Counted from the stretch's first letter, positions 25,264-34,219 are shown. The stretch: DNA of 64,000 bases from Roseovarius sp. MMSF_3281 (GCF_030733685.1 NZ_JASHIM010000005.1:62001-126000); one strand, 5' to 3'. Notes: generated from the letters alone by a model not told the origin. Program-made: numbers and translations.

Positions 25264-26132
25264 TTTGTGTCTCCTGTCTGATTGGTTTCTGAGATGTCGC
25301 TGTCGCCCATGCCGGGCGCGGCAGTCTTGATCGCGGTGATCTGCGACATCAGCGCGGCCCGCGAGATTTCCCCGAAATGCACGTATTGAAGGCTTCCAGA
25401 GGCATCGAAGAACAAGGTTGACGGCAACCCCATTGCTTCGAAGCGGGACATAAGGCTGGAGGTCGGGTCGAGAGAGACATGACGGTTGCCAAGTTCAAAT
25501 GTGTCGAGGAATCTGGCTACCTGCAGGCGCGTTTCGCCCTGGTTGGCAAAGATCAGTTCTGCGCCTTCAACGGTGTTTGCCACGTCCATCATCATCGGCA
25601 TCTCTCGTCGGCAAGGCGGGCACCAACTGGCCCAGAGGTTCAGAACCAGGGGCGTGCCGTTGCGTCGATCCAGTTGAACGGTGCTGCCGACCATGGTGGG
25701 AAAGGCGGTTTGCGGCAAGTGGGCGGTTTCTCCCGGATCCTTTAGGGCGAGTACACCGAGGCTTGTCATCCAACCGGCAAGGGCCGCCGCAAGCATGGGC
25801 GCCATGGCCGCCCGTCGGCGCAAAAGCGCCACGGCGGCGACGGCGGCCAGGCCGAAGAAGCCAGCGCCGACCGATACGCCGCCTTGCCAAAGCTTCAGGA
25901 TGTCAAGCGGATGCTGAGAGAACACATCCCATTCTTGCACGACGTATCCCGCGCGGGCGGCCAGCAGCCATGAGACCGCCGCCGGAAACGCCCAACTGCG
26001 CAGTTGTTCCGCGGCCTCGGGGCTGCGCCGGATTGTCGCCAGATGAAACACCGCGAAAAAGACCAGCGCAGCGATCAAGAAGGCAAAACGCTCCGTCGCG
26101 AAGACGAAGGGGCCGAGTTCGATGGCATTCAT
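25260..26132 (-). CDS. Lgt-like membrane domain fused to TlpA-type thioredoxin
   Basis: This 290-residue protein has two parts. Residues 1-130 form about four membrane helices with RAGYVVQEWDVFSQHPLDIL and LWQGGVSVGAGFFG, reminiscent of prolipoprotein diacylglyceryl transferase. The conserved HGG histidine of Lgt is not present, so lipid transfer activity is doubtful. Residues 145-270 are a redoxin domain with WCPPC (Cys171, Cys174) and a GLPSTLFFD cis-proline loop. It is predicted to be a membrane-anchored periplasmic reductase in the ScsD/TlpA role. It overlaps dsbD and the dsbA-like gene by four bases each. Confidence 0.85.
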   Translation of the reverse strand: MNAIELGPFVFATERFAFLIAALVFFAVFHLATIRRSPEAAEQLRSWAFPAAVSWLLAARAGYVVQEWDVFSQHPLDILKLWQGGVSVGAGFFGLAAVAAVALLRRRAAMAPMLAAALAGWMTSLGVLALKDPGETAHLPQTAFPTMVGSTVQLDRRNGTPLVLNLWASWCPPCRREMPMMMDVANTVEGAELIFANQGETRLQVARFLDTFELGNRHVSLDPTSSLMSRFEAMGLPSTLFFDASGSLQYVHFGEISRAALMSQITAIKTAAPGMGDSDISETNQTGDTK

Positions 26133-27889
26133 CTTGTCACCATGCGCAACGAGCGCAGCATTTCCTCACGTCCGGTGTCGCCGACGATCCGGCTACCGGG
26201 GGCTTCGGCGCGGTCCGCATCGAAGAAAACCATGGTCGGAGGGCCCGCTGCGCCCAGTTGGTCAAGCAGCGCCTGGCTTTCCGGGCCAAAATCGGTAATG
26301 TCGATCTTAAGCAGCGTAAGCTCATCGAACGCGTCACGCACCTCGGCGTCGGCCATTGGGCCGCGTTCGATGCTCCGGCATGTGGTGCACCAGTCTGCAG
26401 TGACGTATGCCAGAGCAGGCTTTTCGGTATCTGCGAGGGCAGAGTGCAACGCTTCGGTCGTAAGAATTTGGACAAACCCGTCATCGGTCTCGGCCGGTGC
26501 AGCTTCGCGTCCGGCAAAGGGGGCCAGCGGGCGCAGCGGGTCGTTCGCGCCGGCCCCCGCGCCGATACCTTGAAGAGCACCAGCAAAGAGGATGATAACG
26601 CCGACGGCACGGCCCAGGCGCCCCGCCATTGCTTGCGGAGTTATCTGTGTCAACATCACACCGAGGCCGATCAGCAGGACGGCCCATAAGGCCAGCGTCA
26701 ACGGACCTGGCAAGACACGCGCAGCGAGCCAGATTGCGAAACCGAGGAAAAGCACACCAAAGAGCGTTTTGGCGGATTCCATCCACGGCCCCGATTTAGG
26801 CAAAACGCGGGGGCCAAAGGCTCCGATCGCAAGAAGCGGGACGCCCTGACCAAGGCCAAGCGCGAAGAGTGCCCAGGCCCCCAGGGCCACGTCGCCGGTC
26901 TGCGCGATGTAAAGCAAGGCGCCCGCCAGAGGTGCAGTCACGCAGGGGCCCACGATGAGGGCCGAAGTGAAGCCGAGAAGGGCCGCACCGCCCAACGAGC
27001 CGCTACGCCCTTCTACCCGCCTGAGGCGATTGGTGATGGCCTGCGGCATTTGCAGGGTGAAAAGGCCGAACATCGACAACGCAAGGATCACGAATATCGT
27101 CGCGGCCAGACCGATGGCGACAGGCGACTGAAGTGCGATCTGAAGGTTCTGCCCGGACCATGCTGCAACAATTCCGAGTCCGGCAAAGGCGGCTGCCATT
27201 GCCAGCACATAGGACCCCGCCAGTGCCAGTCCGCGGCGCGCACTCAGGGACGTATCATGCCCCATGACCATACCGGCCACGATGGGAAACATCGGAAAAA
27301 CGCAGGGGGTAAAGGCCAGAAGCAGCCCAAGGCCGAAGAAGCCCGCCACAACAAGCGCGGTGCCGCCGCGGTCTGAAAGGCCTGCGAGAATGCCCTTCTC
27401 CTCGGCCAGGCTGAAACCCTCCGGGCTGGTATTCGCCTCGGTTACAGTGCTTGCCGGGGCGGTCGGAGTTGCGCCTTCGGCGCCGACCAGTTCAATGATC
27501 TGCGTCTGCGGGGGGTAGCAAATGCTGTCATTCATGCAGCCTTGCCAGGTCAGGGTGACGGGGCCGCTGGATGTGTCGAGCCGCGCGGTGATGCTTTCGT
27601 AAAAGACCTCGACCGTACCAAAGTTCGGGTCATCTTTCATCTCACCTTCGGGGGTCCCCAAAGGCAGGGAAGCGCCGTTCGGTCCTGTGGCGCTGAAATT
27701 GTCCCGGTAGAGATAGTAGCCATCGGCGATGTCCCAGCTCAGGGTCATGCCGTTTGCGTCATGGTCCACTGTCATGGCAAAGGCCTCTTCGGCCGGCAGC
27801 GGGGTGGAAGAGCCTTGCGCCGAGAGTCCTGCCGGGGCCAAGGTTGCGAGGGCCGTCAAGGCGGCCAGAAGGGTAGGGATCATCATCAT
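26129..27889 (-). CDS. dsbD: DsbD/ScsB-like transmembrane thiol:disulfide reductase
   Basis: This is about 586 residues from the ATG at 27889. That start is preferred to a TTG at 27910 because the latter would overlap the PmrA-type box. A signal peptide precedes the N-terminal periplasmic domain with its cysteine pair (CMNDSICYPP). An eight-helix core follows, with TPCVFPMFPIVAGM and GPCVTAPLAGALLY. The C-terminal thioredoxin domain has DWCTTCRSIE. All six working cysteines are visible. It passes electrons from cytoplasmic thioredoxin to the periplasmic proteins encoded downstream. The size and context also fit ScsB of copper-tolerance loci. It is the first gene of the leftward operon, divergent from a two-component system. 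Confidence 0.92.
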   Translation of the reverse strand: MMMIPTLLAALTALATLAPAGLSAQGSSTPLPAEEAFAMTVDHDANGMTLSWDIADGYYLYRDNFSATGPNGASLPLGTPEGEMKDDPNFGTVEVFYESITARLDTSSGPVTLTWQGCMNDSICYPPQTQIIELVGAEGATPTAPASTVTEANTSPEGFSLAEEKGILAGLSDRGGTALVVAGFFGLGLLLAFTPCVFPMFPIVAGMVMGHDTSLSARRGLALAGSYVLAMAAAFAGLGIVAAWSGQNLQIALQSPVAIGLAATIFVILALSMFGLFTLQMPQAITNRLRRVEGRSGSLGGAALLGFTSALIVGPCVTAPLAGALLYIAQTGDVALGAWALFALGLGQGVPLLAIGAFGPRVLPKSGPWMESAKTLFGVLFLGFAIWLAARVLPGPLTLALWAVLLIGLGVMLTQITPQAMAGRLGRAVGVIILFAGALQGIGAGAGANDPLRPLAPFAGREAAPAETDDGFVQILTTEALHSALADTEKPALAYVTADWCTTCRSIERGPMADAEVRDAFDELTLLKIDITDFGPESQALLDQLGAAGPPTMVFFDADRAEAPGSRIVGDTGREEMLRSLRMVTR

Positions 27890-27909
27890 GTTGCGCCGAG
27901 TGCCGCCCA

Positions 27910-27932
27910 AACCTTAAGCAGGTCTTAAGGTT
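27910..27932. promoter_or_regulatory. PmrA-type box between dsbD and the response regulator gene
   Basis: CTTAAG-CAGGT-CTTAAG (27913-27929) exactly fits the half-site pattern of PmrA/QseB-type regulators. It extends to a perfect 9-bp inverted repeat (AACCTTAAG facing CTTAAGGTT). It lies 21 bases from the dsbD ATG and 32 bases from the regulator ATG, so it can serve both divergent operons. Confidence 0.7.
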
Positions 27933-27964
27933 CTTGCCGGATATCCCCGTGGATTGGAGAAAAA

Positions 27965-28648
27965 ATGCGCATATTGATTGTGGAAGATGACGAGATCCTA
28001 TCCGATGGGCTGACTGTCGGGCTGCGGCTGTCCGGGTTCACAGCCGATGCCGTCGAAACGCTGGCTGATGCCCGTGCGGCCTTGGCGGCGGCGGAGTTCG
28101 ACGGTATCGTTTTGGACATCATGCTGCCAGATGGCCTCGGGCTGCACCTGCTGAAGGAGCTGCGTGGGCAGGGGATGAACCTTCCCGTTTTGCTTTTAAC
28201 CGCCCGCGATCAGATTTCTGATCGGGTGCGCGGGCTTGATGCGGGCGCGGACGACTACCTTGGCAAACCCTTCGATCTGGATGAACTGACAGCCCGATTG
28301 CGTGCCATGTTGCGTCGGCGTGAAGGGCGGGCTGCGAATGCGCTTTGCTATAATGGGCTGACCGTCGATCCGGCGTCATTGACCGGTTGGGTTGGCGAGC
28401 GGGCCATGCGCTTTTCGCGCCGGGAATGTGCGATTCTGTGCGCGCTGATGGAGTATCCCCGCCGGGTGATCTCACGCAGCGCGCTTGAGGAGCGGCTTTA
28501 TGGCTGGCAGGAAGAGGTCGAAAGCAATGCCGTAGAGGTGCATGTTCACAATTTGCGGGCGAAAATAGGCCGTGATTTTATCGAAACGGTACGGGGCGTC
28601 GGCTATCGCCTGGCCGAAGAGGGGGGCGCGTCATCTCGATCCGGCTAA
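27965..28648 (+). CDS. OmpR-family response regulator (PmrA/QseB-like)
   Basis: This 227-residue protein has a receiver domain with the acidic pocket EDDE at residues 7-10, phospho-acceptor Asp51 (VLDIMLPDG) and switch lysine in YLGKPFDLDEL. The C-terminal winged helix ends NLRAKIGRDFIETVRGVGYR. It diverges from dsbD across a 75-bp gap carrying a CTTAAG-N5-CTTAAG box of the type bound by PmrA/QseB relatives. It probably controls both the redox operon and itself in response to the partner kinase. The signal may be metal, redox or envelope stress; the sequence does not say. Confidence 0.93.
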   Translation: MRILIVEDDEILSDGLTVGLRLSGFTADAVETLADARAALAAAEFDGIVLDIMLPDGLGLHLLKELRGQGMNLPVLLLTARDQISDRVRGLDAGADDYLGKPFDLDELTARLRAMLRRREGRAANALCYNGLTVDPASLTGWVGERAMRFSRRECAILCALMEYPRRVISRSALEERLYGWQEEVESNAVEVHVHNLRAKIGRDFIETVRGVGYRLAEEGGASSRSG

Positions 28649-28701
28649 AACTTTTCCTGATTCTCGCGCTGGCGACCGGGGCTGTCTGGTTATCCGCTGC
28701 T

Positions 28702-29961
28702 TTGTGGATTCAAACCTCGACGCGCGCGGAGGTCGAAGAGGTACTTGACGCGCGACTGGCCGAGGCAGCGAATATGGTCTCGTCTCTTATTTCGGATCAT
28801 CGTATCGCGGTGGCTCAGGCGGGAGACCAGATGCTGCCGATTCCTATGTCGCGCGAAGCGTCCTATTCAAAGCAGTTGTCTTGCCAGATATGGTCGCTCG
28901 ACGGCAGGATGGTCGGCCGGTCTGATAGCGCACCGGATGTCGAACTTACCCATGTTGCGAACGAAGGCTATTCAAGGTCGGTCATCGACGGAGAACCGTG
29001 GCGGGTCTACACGCTGGTTAACAAGGAACTTGGCGTCAGGGTCATGGTGGGTGACAGCCTTGCTGTCCGGGACGGGTTGGTGCGGGATGTGTTGGCGGGG
29101 TTGTTGTTTCCAGCCGCGCTTGTGCTGCCGGTGCTTGCCGTCATCCTGTGGATCAGTGTGGCGCGGGGGCTTGCGCCGCTCGACCAACTGGCAAACACAT
29201 TACGTATCCGGTCTTCGTCGGATCTGAGCCCTTTGCCCGACGGACCGGCCCCGCGTGAGATCAAGCCGGTGCGCAGGGCGCTGAACACTCTGTTTTCGCG
29301 GGTCGCTTCGGCCCGGGACGTGGAGCGGAACTTTACCACCTATGCGGCACATGAATTGAAAACGCCCTTGTCCGGGCTGAGGACGCAAGCACAGGTGATG
29401 CGCCTGTCCGATGACCCGGAAGTACGTGACCGCGCCTTGGCCGCTATTGAGCGGTCGGTGGACCGGACAGATCGCATGGTGCGGCAACTTCTGGAACTGG
29501 CTGCGGTCGAAAGGTCTGAAGAGGACAGCGAGCAGACGGATCTGACTTTTCTGATGCACGAAACCGTCGCTGACCTGCGGGTTCTGGCCAAGGAGCGTGA
29601 GGTTACGTTGGAGACCGCTGCGCCCGATAAAGCCGTATGGATGCGAACCAGCCCGTTCCTGTTGCAAGCGGCTTTGCGCAACGTGATCGAAAATGCGATC
29701 CACGCGTCGCCGCGCGGCGCGCGGGTCACTGTGATTTTGGATGGCACCACTGTCGTCATTCGTGACGAGGGCGAGGGCATCCCGCCCGAACTGCTGGACC
29801 GGGTGCAAACGCGATTTACCCGCGGCCCTGGCAGCGGCGCCAATGGCAGCGGTCTTGGGCTGTCCATCTTGGCCAGCGCGATGCAGCGCCTGAATGGAGA
29901 AGTGAAATTCGTTCAGGGTCAGGATGGAGGGCAGACGGTGGAGTTGAAACTCACGCCATGA
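28702..29961 (+). CDS. Sensor histidine kinase (partner of the OmpR-type regulator)
   Basis: This kinase has a short periplasmic sensor (residues 1-125), a membrane segment near residues 130-155, a HAMP-like linker and an H-box AAHELKTPLSGL near residue 218. The N box is VIENAIHA, and G boxes are DEGEGIPPE and GSGLGLSILA. The first standard start is TTG at 28702, but the open frame continues upstream to about 28630 as VISIRLKLFLILALATGAVW. That is an obvious first membrane helix without ATG, GTG or TTG. The true start is probably a rare codon there, overlapping the regulator gene. Confidence 0.88.
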   Translation: MWIQTSTRAEVEEVLDARLAEAANMVSSLISDHRIAVAQAGDQMLPIPMSREASYSKQLSCQIWSLDGRMVGRSDSAPDVELTHVANEGYSRSVIDGEPWRVYTLVNKELGVRVMVGDSLAVRDGLVRDVLAGLLFPAALVLPVLAVILWISVARGLAPLDQLANTLRIRSSSDLSPLPDGPAPREIKPVRRALNTLFSRVASARDVERNFTTYAAHELKTPLSGLRTQAQVMRLSDDPEVRDRALAAIERSVDRTDRMVRQLLELAAVERSEEDSEQTDLTFLMHETVADLRVLAKEREVTLETAAPDKAVWMRTSPFLLQAALRNVIENAIHASPRGARVTVILDGTTVVIRDEGEGIPPELLDRVQTRFTRGPGSGANGSGLGLSILASAMQRLNGEVKFVQGQDGGQTVELKLTP

Positions 29962-30480
29962 CTGTTTTGGTCCTTTCCGATAGGGAGCAATTTAAAGCCT
30001 GTCAGTCGCCGGGGAAAGCGGGCTGCCATGGGATGGAATGTCAGTCGCAGACCTCTGGAGAGCACCGGCGGAGGTTCACAAGAGGGCCAAGGGCCATATC
30101 CGCGACACCCAAGAGACAGCGTTTGAAATCGCCCGCGACCAGATCGTAGGGGCTGTCCACAAATGGCAATTCTCGTCCACCTCCTGCGTCACTCCATGAG
30201 CTTTTCCAGCGTGTCGATCGCCGGCTGACATGGAGCGCATGGCACGGATACTCCCGTCCCGTTTTTCGGGGCGGAATCAAGCGTAATCATGGCCATAGGC
30301 GGCCTGACGAGGTGCGGATCAGCGTCCAAATGCCGAGACGCGCCGACAGGTAGGTTCCAACTTGTAGAATCGCGGATGATTCCATAACAGCTTTGCTTCG
30401 AGGTTCGCCCGGCAATCAGGGGTGCGTGATTGTCAACAGGACGTCGCCCCGTGATAGGCGGCATTCTTGACAAGCCATGA
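29962..30480. other. Gap without a supported gene
   Basis: About 520 bases separate the histidine kinase from the retropepsin-like gene. Short open frames exist on both strands, including 35 codons leftward from 30288. None shows a recognised motif, a convincing ribosome site or family resemblance. The stretch may contain decayed coding sequence. I see no clear promoter, RNA gene or IS end. Confidence 0.5.
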
Positions 30481-31023
30481 ATGGAGATCGACATCACCTA
30501 TCCCGGATCGAGAGTAAGCCGCAGGGCGGCAGTGGCGCTGGTGGTTTGCCAGATATTTGCACCGGCCCATGTATCGGCCAGCGACGCCGCCGATACCATT
30601 CGCATCGTCGGGCGCGCCACCGAGGTGGGCATCCTTGATGAGGACATCAGGATCCTGGCCAAGGTCGATACCGGTGCGGACAGCACGTCGATCGATGCGC
30701 GCAACATCGAGGAGTTCCAGCGCGGCGGCGAGGACTGGGTGCGGTTCGAAACGCCGCTGGGCGATGATGGCCGCTCGGTCGTCTTCGAACGGGAGATCAT
30801 CAAGGGCGTCCGGATCCTGCGCTCCGGTAGCGAGGATGTTAGGCGGCATGTCGTGGAGTTGTCGCTCTGCGTCGGCGAATTCGAGCACAAGACAGAGGTC
30901 AACCTGGCGAACCGGGAGGGCCTGGAGTACAGGATGCTGCTGGGACGTGGCTTCCTGCTCAGGGGGAATTTCCTGGTGAACCCGGCACAGGACGGCGCGG
31001 TCGATCCAGCCTGCGACGATTGA
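30481..31023 (+). CDS. Retropepsin-like protein (RimK-associated 'Zn protease' family)
   Basis: This 180-residue exported protein has a hydrophobic leader (AAVALVVCQIFAPAHVSA) and one domain containing KVDTGADSTSIDA near residue 60, the DTGA motif of retropepsin-like aspartic proteases. YRMLLGRGFLL near residue 156 completes the fold. Older databases call the family ATP-dependent zinc protease. It is the first of a tight trio with the UUP1-type membrane protein and a RimK-like ATP-grasp ligase, a widespread neighbourhood. The natural substrate is unknown, and a role in processing or using the ligase product is inferred. Confidence 0.82.
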   Translation: MEIDITYPGSRVSRRAAVALVVCQIFAPAHVSASDAADTIRIVGRATEVGILDEDIRILAKVDTGADSTSIDARNIEEFQRGGEDWVRFETPLGDDGRSVVFEREIIKGVRILRSGSEDVRRHVVELSLCVGEFEHKTEVNLANREGLEYRMLLGRGFLLRGNFLVNPAQDGAVDPACDD

Positions 31024-31030
31024 TCGACCC

Positions 31031-32566
31031 ATGCTGCGACTTCTCTGCGCCATCCTCATTCTCGTCGGATTCGGCCTTTTCGGCTATCGCGCCATCATGT
31101 TAGATTTTCCGCTGACACCTGATGAGCGATCGGTGCTCTGGTCGCTCGAAATCCAGACCCAGATCGCCCCCGCCGACGACGGCGCGAAGGTAAGCGTCTT
31201 CATCCCGCCGAAAGAGGGGCGTTTTCGGCCGATGAACGAGAAATTGCTGTCCGATCGCATGTCGCTGACCGTCCGGTCGGGGCCCGACGGCAATCGCAAG
31301 GCGCTTTGGTCCGGCGGTAACATCAAGCAGCCGGCGACCGTCTACTACCGGGCGCAGTTTTTCCATCAGCCCTTCCATGATACCGACAAGAGGTATCATA
31401 AGGGCCCCGAGGACTTGCCCGAAAATTACCGGTTCGCCGCCGAGCGAAGCCCGGAACAGCAGACGCTGGCCAAGCGGCTGATGTCGGAAACCGCCCGGAA
31501 TGCCTATGACGACGACGTTCTGACCAGTCTTCTGGTGGATCGTCTGCGTACCGGACAGGATACCGTGACGCGCCAGTTGGTGGGCAAGGAGGATACGGAC
31601 ACCGCGATCGCCTCGGCCGCCGCCTTCGTCCTGTCCCAGAACGATACGGCGGCCCGCGTGGTTCACGGGATTCCGCTGGGGGACAAGCAGGGAACGATAC
31701 CTCTGACCGCCTGGATCGAACGCTGGACCGGCGAGGAGTGGCAAGCCTATGACGTGATGACGGGCGATCCGGTGGGGCACAAGGACATGCTTGTTCTCTG
31801 GCGAGGGGACGCCCCGCAGGTGACCGTCGACGGTGCATCACTGAGGCGCATCAGGACCGCGGTGACGCCGCTCGATATCGGATCGGTCGCCGCATTGGCC
31901 GAGCGCCGGGCCGGGACCGAGAACCTGCTCGTCATGGCGACGCTGCTGGATCTGCCCATAAATACCCAGCTTGTCGTGCAGATGCTGCTGACCATCCCGA
32001 TCGGTGTCCTGGTCCTCGTTTTCATGCGTCAGTTCATTGGCGTCCCGACCTTCGGCACGTTCATGCCCGTGCTGATCGCGCTGGCCTTCAACGCGACCGA
32101 CCTGCTGACCGGGCTCGCGATCCTGGGAACGATCCTGTTGATCGGGATGAGCTTCCGCTTCTTCTTTTCCAAGCTCAATCTCCTTCTGGTGCCGCGGTTG
32201 GCCGCGACACTAACCGTGATCGTGATGGTGATGATCCTGGTCAGCGTGGTTGCGGACAGCTATTCGCTGGGCACCGGCTTTTCCGTTACGCTCTTTCCCA
32301 TCGTCATCCTGACCATGACGATCGAGCGGCTCTCTGTCACTTGGGAGGAAAACGGCCCCGAGGACGCGTCCAAGGAATTTGTCGGCAGCATCGTCGTGGC
32401 GGTGGCGGCCTATTTCGTGATGAACCTCGCGCTGGTGCGTCACCTGCTGTTCATCTATCCCGAACTGCTGCTGGTGATCCTCGCGATCATGCTGATGATG
32501 GGCCGCTATTCCGGCTTCCGCCTGTCCGAGCTGCGTCGCTTCCGCGATCTGTCGAAGGAGTGGTAG
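31031..32566 (+). CDS. UUP1-family membrane protein with inactive transglutaminase domain
   Basis: This 511-residue protein has an N-terminal anchor (residues 2-22), a large periplasmic domain (about 25-300) of the inactive transglutaminase type, and a C-terminal block of about seven helices. The helical block starts at TQLVVQMLLTIPIGVLVLVF and includes GVPTFGTFMPVLIALAF. It follows the retropepsin-like gene by 7 bases and precedes the ATP-grasp gene by 4. The three-gene arrangement is characteristic of the family. The biochemical function is not established. Osmotic or envelope adaptation has been suggested for such loci in general. Confidence 0.85.
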   Translation: MLRLLCAILILVGFGLFGYRAIMLDFPLTPDERSVLWSLEIQTQIAPADDGAKVSVFIPPKEGRFRPMNEKLLSDRMSLTVRSGPDGNRKALWSGGNIKQPATVYYRAQFFHQPFHDTDKRYHKGPEDLPENYRFAAERSPEQQTLAKRLMSETARNAYDDDVLTSLLVDRLRTGQDTVTRQLVGKEDTDTAIASAAAFVLSQNDTAARVVHGIPLGDKQGTIPLTAWIERWTGEEWQAYDVMTGDPVGHKDMLVLWRGDAPQVTVDGASLRRIRTAVTPLDIGSVAALAERRAGTENLLVMATLLDLPINTQLVVQMLLTIPIGVLVLVFMRQFIGVPTFGTFMPVLIALAFNATDLLTGLAILGTILLIGMSFRFFFSKLNLLLVPRLAATLTVIVMVMILVSVVADSYSLGTGFSVTLFPIVILTMTIERLSVTWEENGPEDASKEFVGSIVVAVAAYFVMNLALVRHLLFIYPELLLVILAIMLMMGRYSGFRLSELRRFRDLSKEW

Positions 32567-32570
32567 ACTG

Positions 32571-33515
32571 ATGATCGCGTCGCCGCGCAAATTGGCCCGC
32601 CGGGGTATCCTCGGGATCAACGGGCGCAATACCCGGTATGTCGCGGACGGCAATCCACGCCGCCGGATGCCGCTTGTGAACGACAAGGTCAAGACCAAGG
32701 AGCTGGCGCGCGAGGCCGGCGTGCCGGTGCCCGAGCTTTACGGCGTGATCGAGATGCAGGCCCAGATCAAGCGGCTTCGCCACATGTTGGACGAAAAGCG
32801 CAGTTTCGTCATCAAGCCGGCATGCGGTGCGCAGGGCGACGGGATCATGGTCGTTGAGGGCGAAAACCGCAAGGGTTGGCGGCTGGCCAGCGGCCGGGTG
32901 TTGAGCGACCGGGCTCTGCGCCACCACATCTCGAACGTGCTGAGCGGGATGTATAGCCTCAACGGCCTTCAGGATGTTGCCATGCTGGAAGAGACGGTCC
33001 GCTTTGCCGACATCTTCGGCGGGGTGGCCGAGGCGGGCGTGCCGGATCTGCGCATCATCGTTTATCGCGGTGTGCCTACGATGGCGATGGCGCGCATCCC
33101 GACGCGCGAAAGCGACGGCAAGGCCAACCTGCACAAGGGGGGCATCGGCCTTGGTATCGACATCTCGACGGGCCTCACGACGCTCGGCGTGCAATACGAC
33201 CGGGTCATCGACGATCATCCCGAAAGCGGCGCGCCCCTTCGCGGCATCCAGATGCCGGAATGGCGCGCGATCCTCGACATGTCGGCCCGCTGTCATGGGC
33301 CGACCGGGCTGGATTATCTCGGCGTCGACATCGTCTTCGACGAGATGCGCGGGCCCTTGCTGTTGGAGCTGAACGCCAGGCCCGGACTGGCGGTGCAGCT
33401 GGCGAACTGTGACGGGCTGGATCGGCGGCTTCTCTTGATTGCCGATTGGGTGCGCCCCGAACACACGCAGGATGAACGCGTCGATTTCGCGCTGCATAGC
33501 TTTGGACCCCCATGA
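32571..33515 (+). CDS. RimK-like ATP-grasp ligase (alpha-L-glutamate ligase-like)
   Basis: This 314-residue ATP-grasp enzyme shows an ATP-binding FVIKPACGAQGDGIMVV near residue 82, a SFR/GIG loop region (HKGGIGLGIDISTG near residue 185), and a metal-binding end LLLELNARPGLAVQLAN near residue 264. This subfamily resembles RimK, which adds glutamate residues to peptides, but its own substrate is unknown. It is cytoplasmic (no leader) and is translationally close to the UUP1-type gene. An exported-peptide or osmolyte synthesis role for the trio is inferred. Confidence 0.87.
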   Translation: MIASPRKLARRGILGINGRNTRYVADGNPRRRMPLVNDKVKTKELAREAGVPVPELYGVIEMQAQIKRLRHMLDEKRSFVIKPACGAQGDGIMVVEGENRKGWRLASGRVLSDRALRHHISNVLSGMYSLNGLQDVAMLEETVRFADIFGGVAEAGVPDLRIIVYRGVPTMAMARIPTRESDGKANLHKGGIGLGIDISTGLTTLGVQYDRVIDDHPESGAPLRGIQMPEWRAILDMSARCHGPTGLDYLGVDIVFDEMRGPLLLELNARPGLAVQLANCDGLDRRLLLIADWVRPEHTQDERVDFALHSFGPP

Positions 33516-33613
33516 TCGTCGCGTGGTGTCATTGTGCCCTAACTAATCAGAATCGCGCCTGAAATTATCCCATGAAATCAATGACGGCTTGGGGCGTGGA
33601 AAGAATGTGAGGA

Positions 33614-34031
33614 TCAAGCCGCACGGAGTTGGCCTTCTGCAATCCTTCCGTCCAGAAACGGGGCTCTGACAGTTGGCACCCGATGTGCGCCCTTTGGGGG
33701 CCAGCGCATCCGGCGTTTCTTGTGCCGCTCACTCTCGATGGAACCAAAGATATATCTCAAAGTTTCGGCGTTGATACTCCGGTCTTGCTCGAACATAAGC
33801 GCTTTCCAGAAACACTGTAACATCGGAAGGATTTGAGCGTTGGTCGGCTTCTGCGGCCGCAGAAAGTTCGCTGTCGGCACGGTCCTCAGTGACGGCCGCA
33901 AGCCGACTGCGGATCGTCACGTGGTTCTGCTTGGCGCAAGGTGTCAGCTCGTTCAGAAGCTTCGCAGCTTCCCGAAAGCTATGACGCGCGCCAAATTGCC
34001 GCCTGCAATCGCCGAAGCTCTGGCGTGGCAT
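33614..34031 (-). pseudogene. ISKra4-like transposase remnant
   Basis: Two overlapping leftward frames contain pieces that resemble ISKra4-family transposases. One has FREAAKLLNELTPCAKQNHV followed by TIRSRLAAVTEDR (about 33.8-34.0 kb). The other has KKRRMRWPPKGAHRVPTVRA followed by PFLDGRI near 33.65 kb, matching the usual C-terminal end. Most of the middle is missing. No terminal repeats were recognised. The rest of the 33.5-34.2 kb gap shows no gene. Confidence 0.55.
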
Positions 34032-34219
34032 GGTCAGACAAGAGGTGAGCCAGAGGAGAATGCGCGACGTTCAACGCAGGAAACCCCGGGAGCCTAAACA
34101 TGTACATCCGAACCCGCGGTACCTCGACCTTCGGGGCGCTCATGTTGCGCCCCCCTTACACCGGATCACCGCGGTCAGAATACATCTTATCAGCGGCTTT
34201 CGCCATTGCGCGTCCGCGA

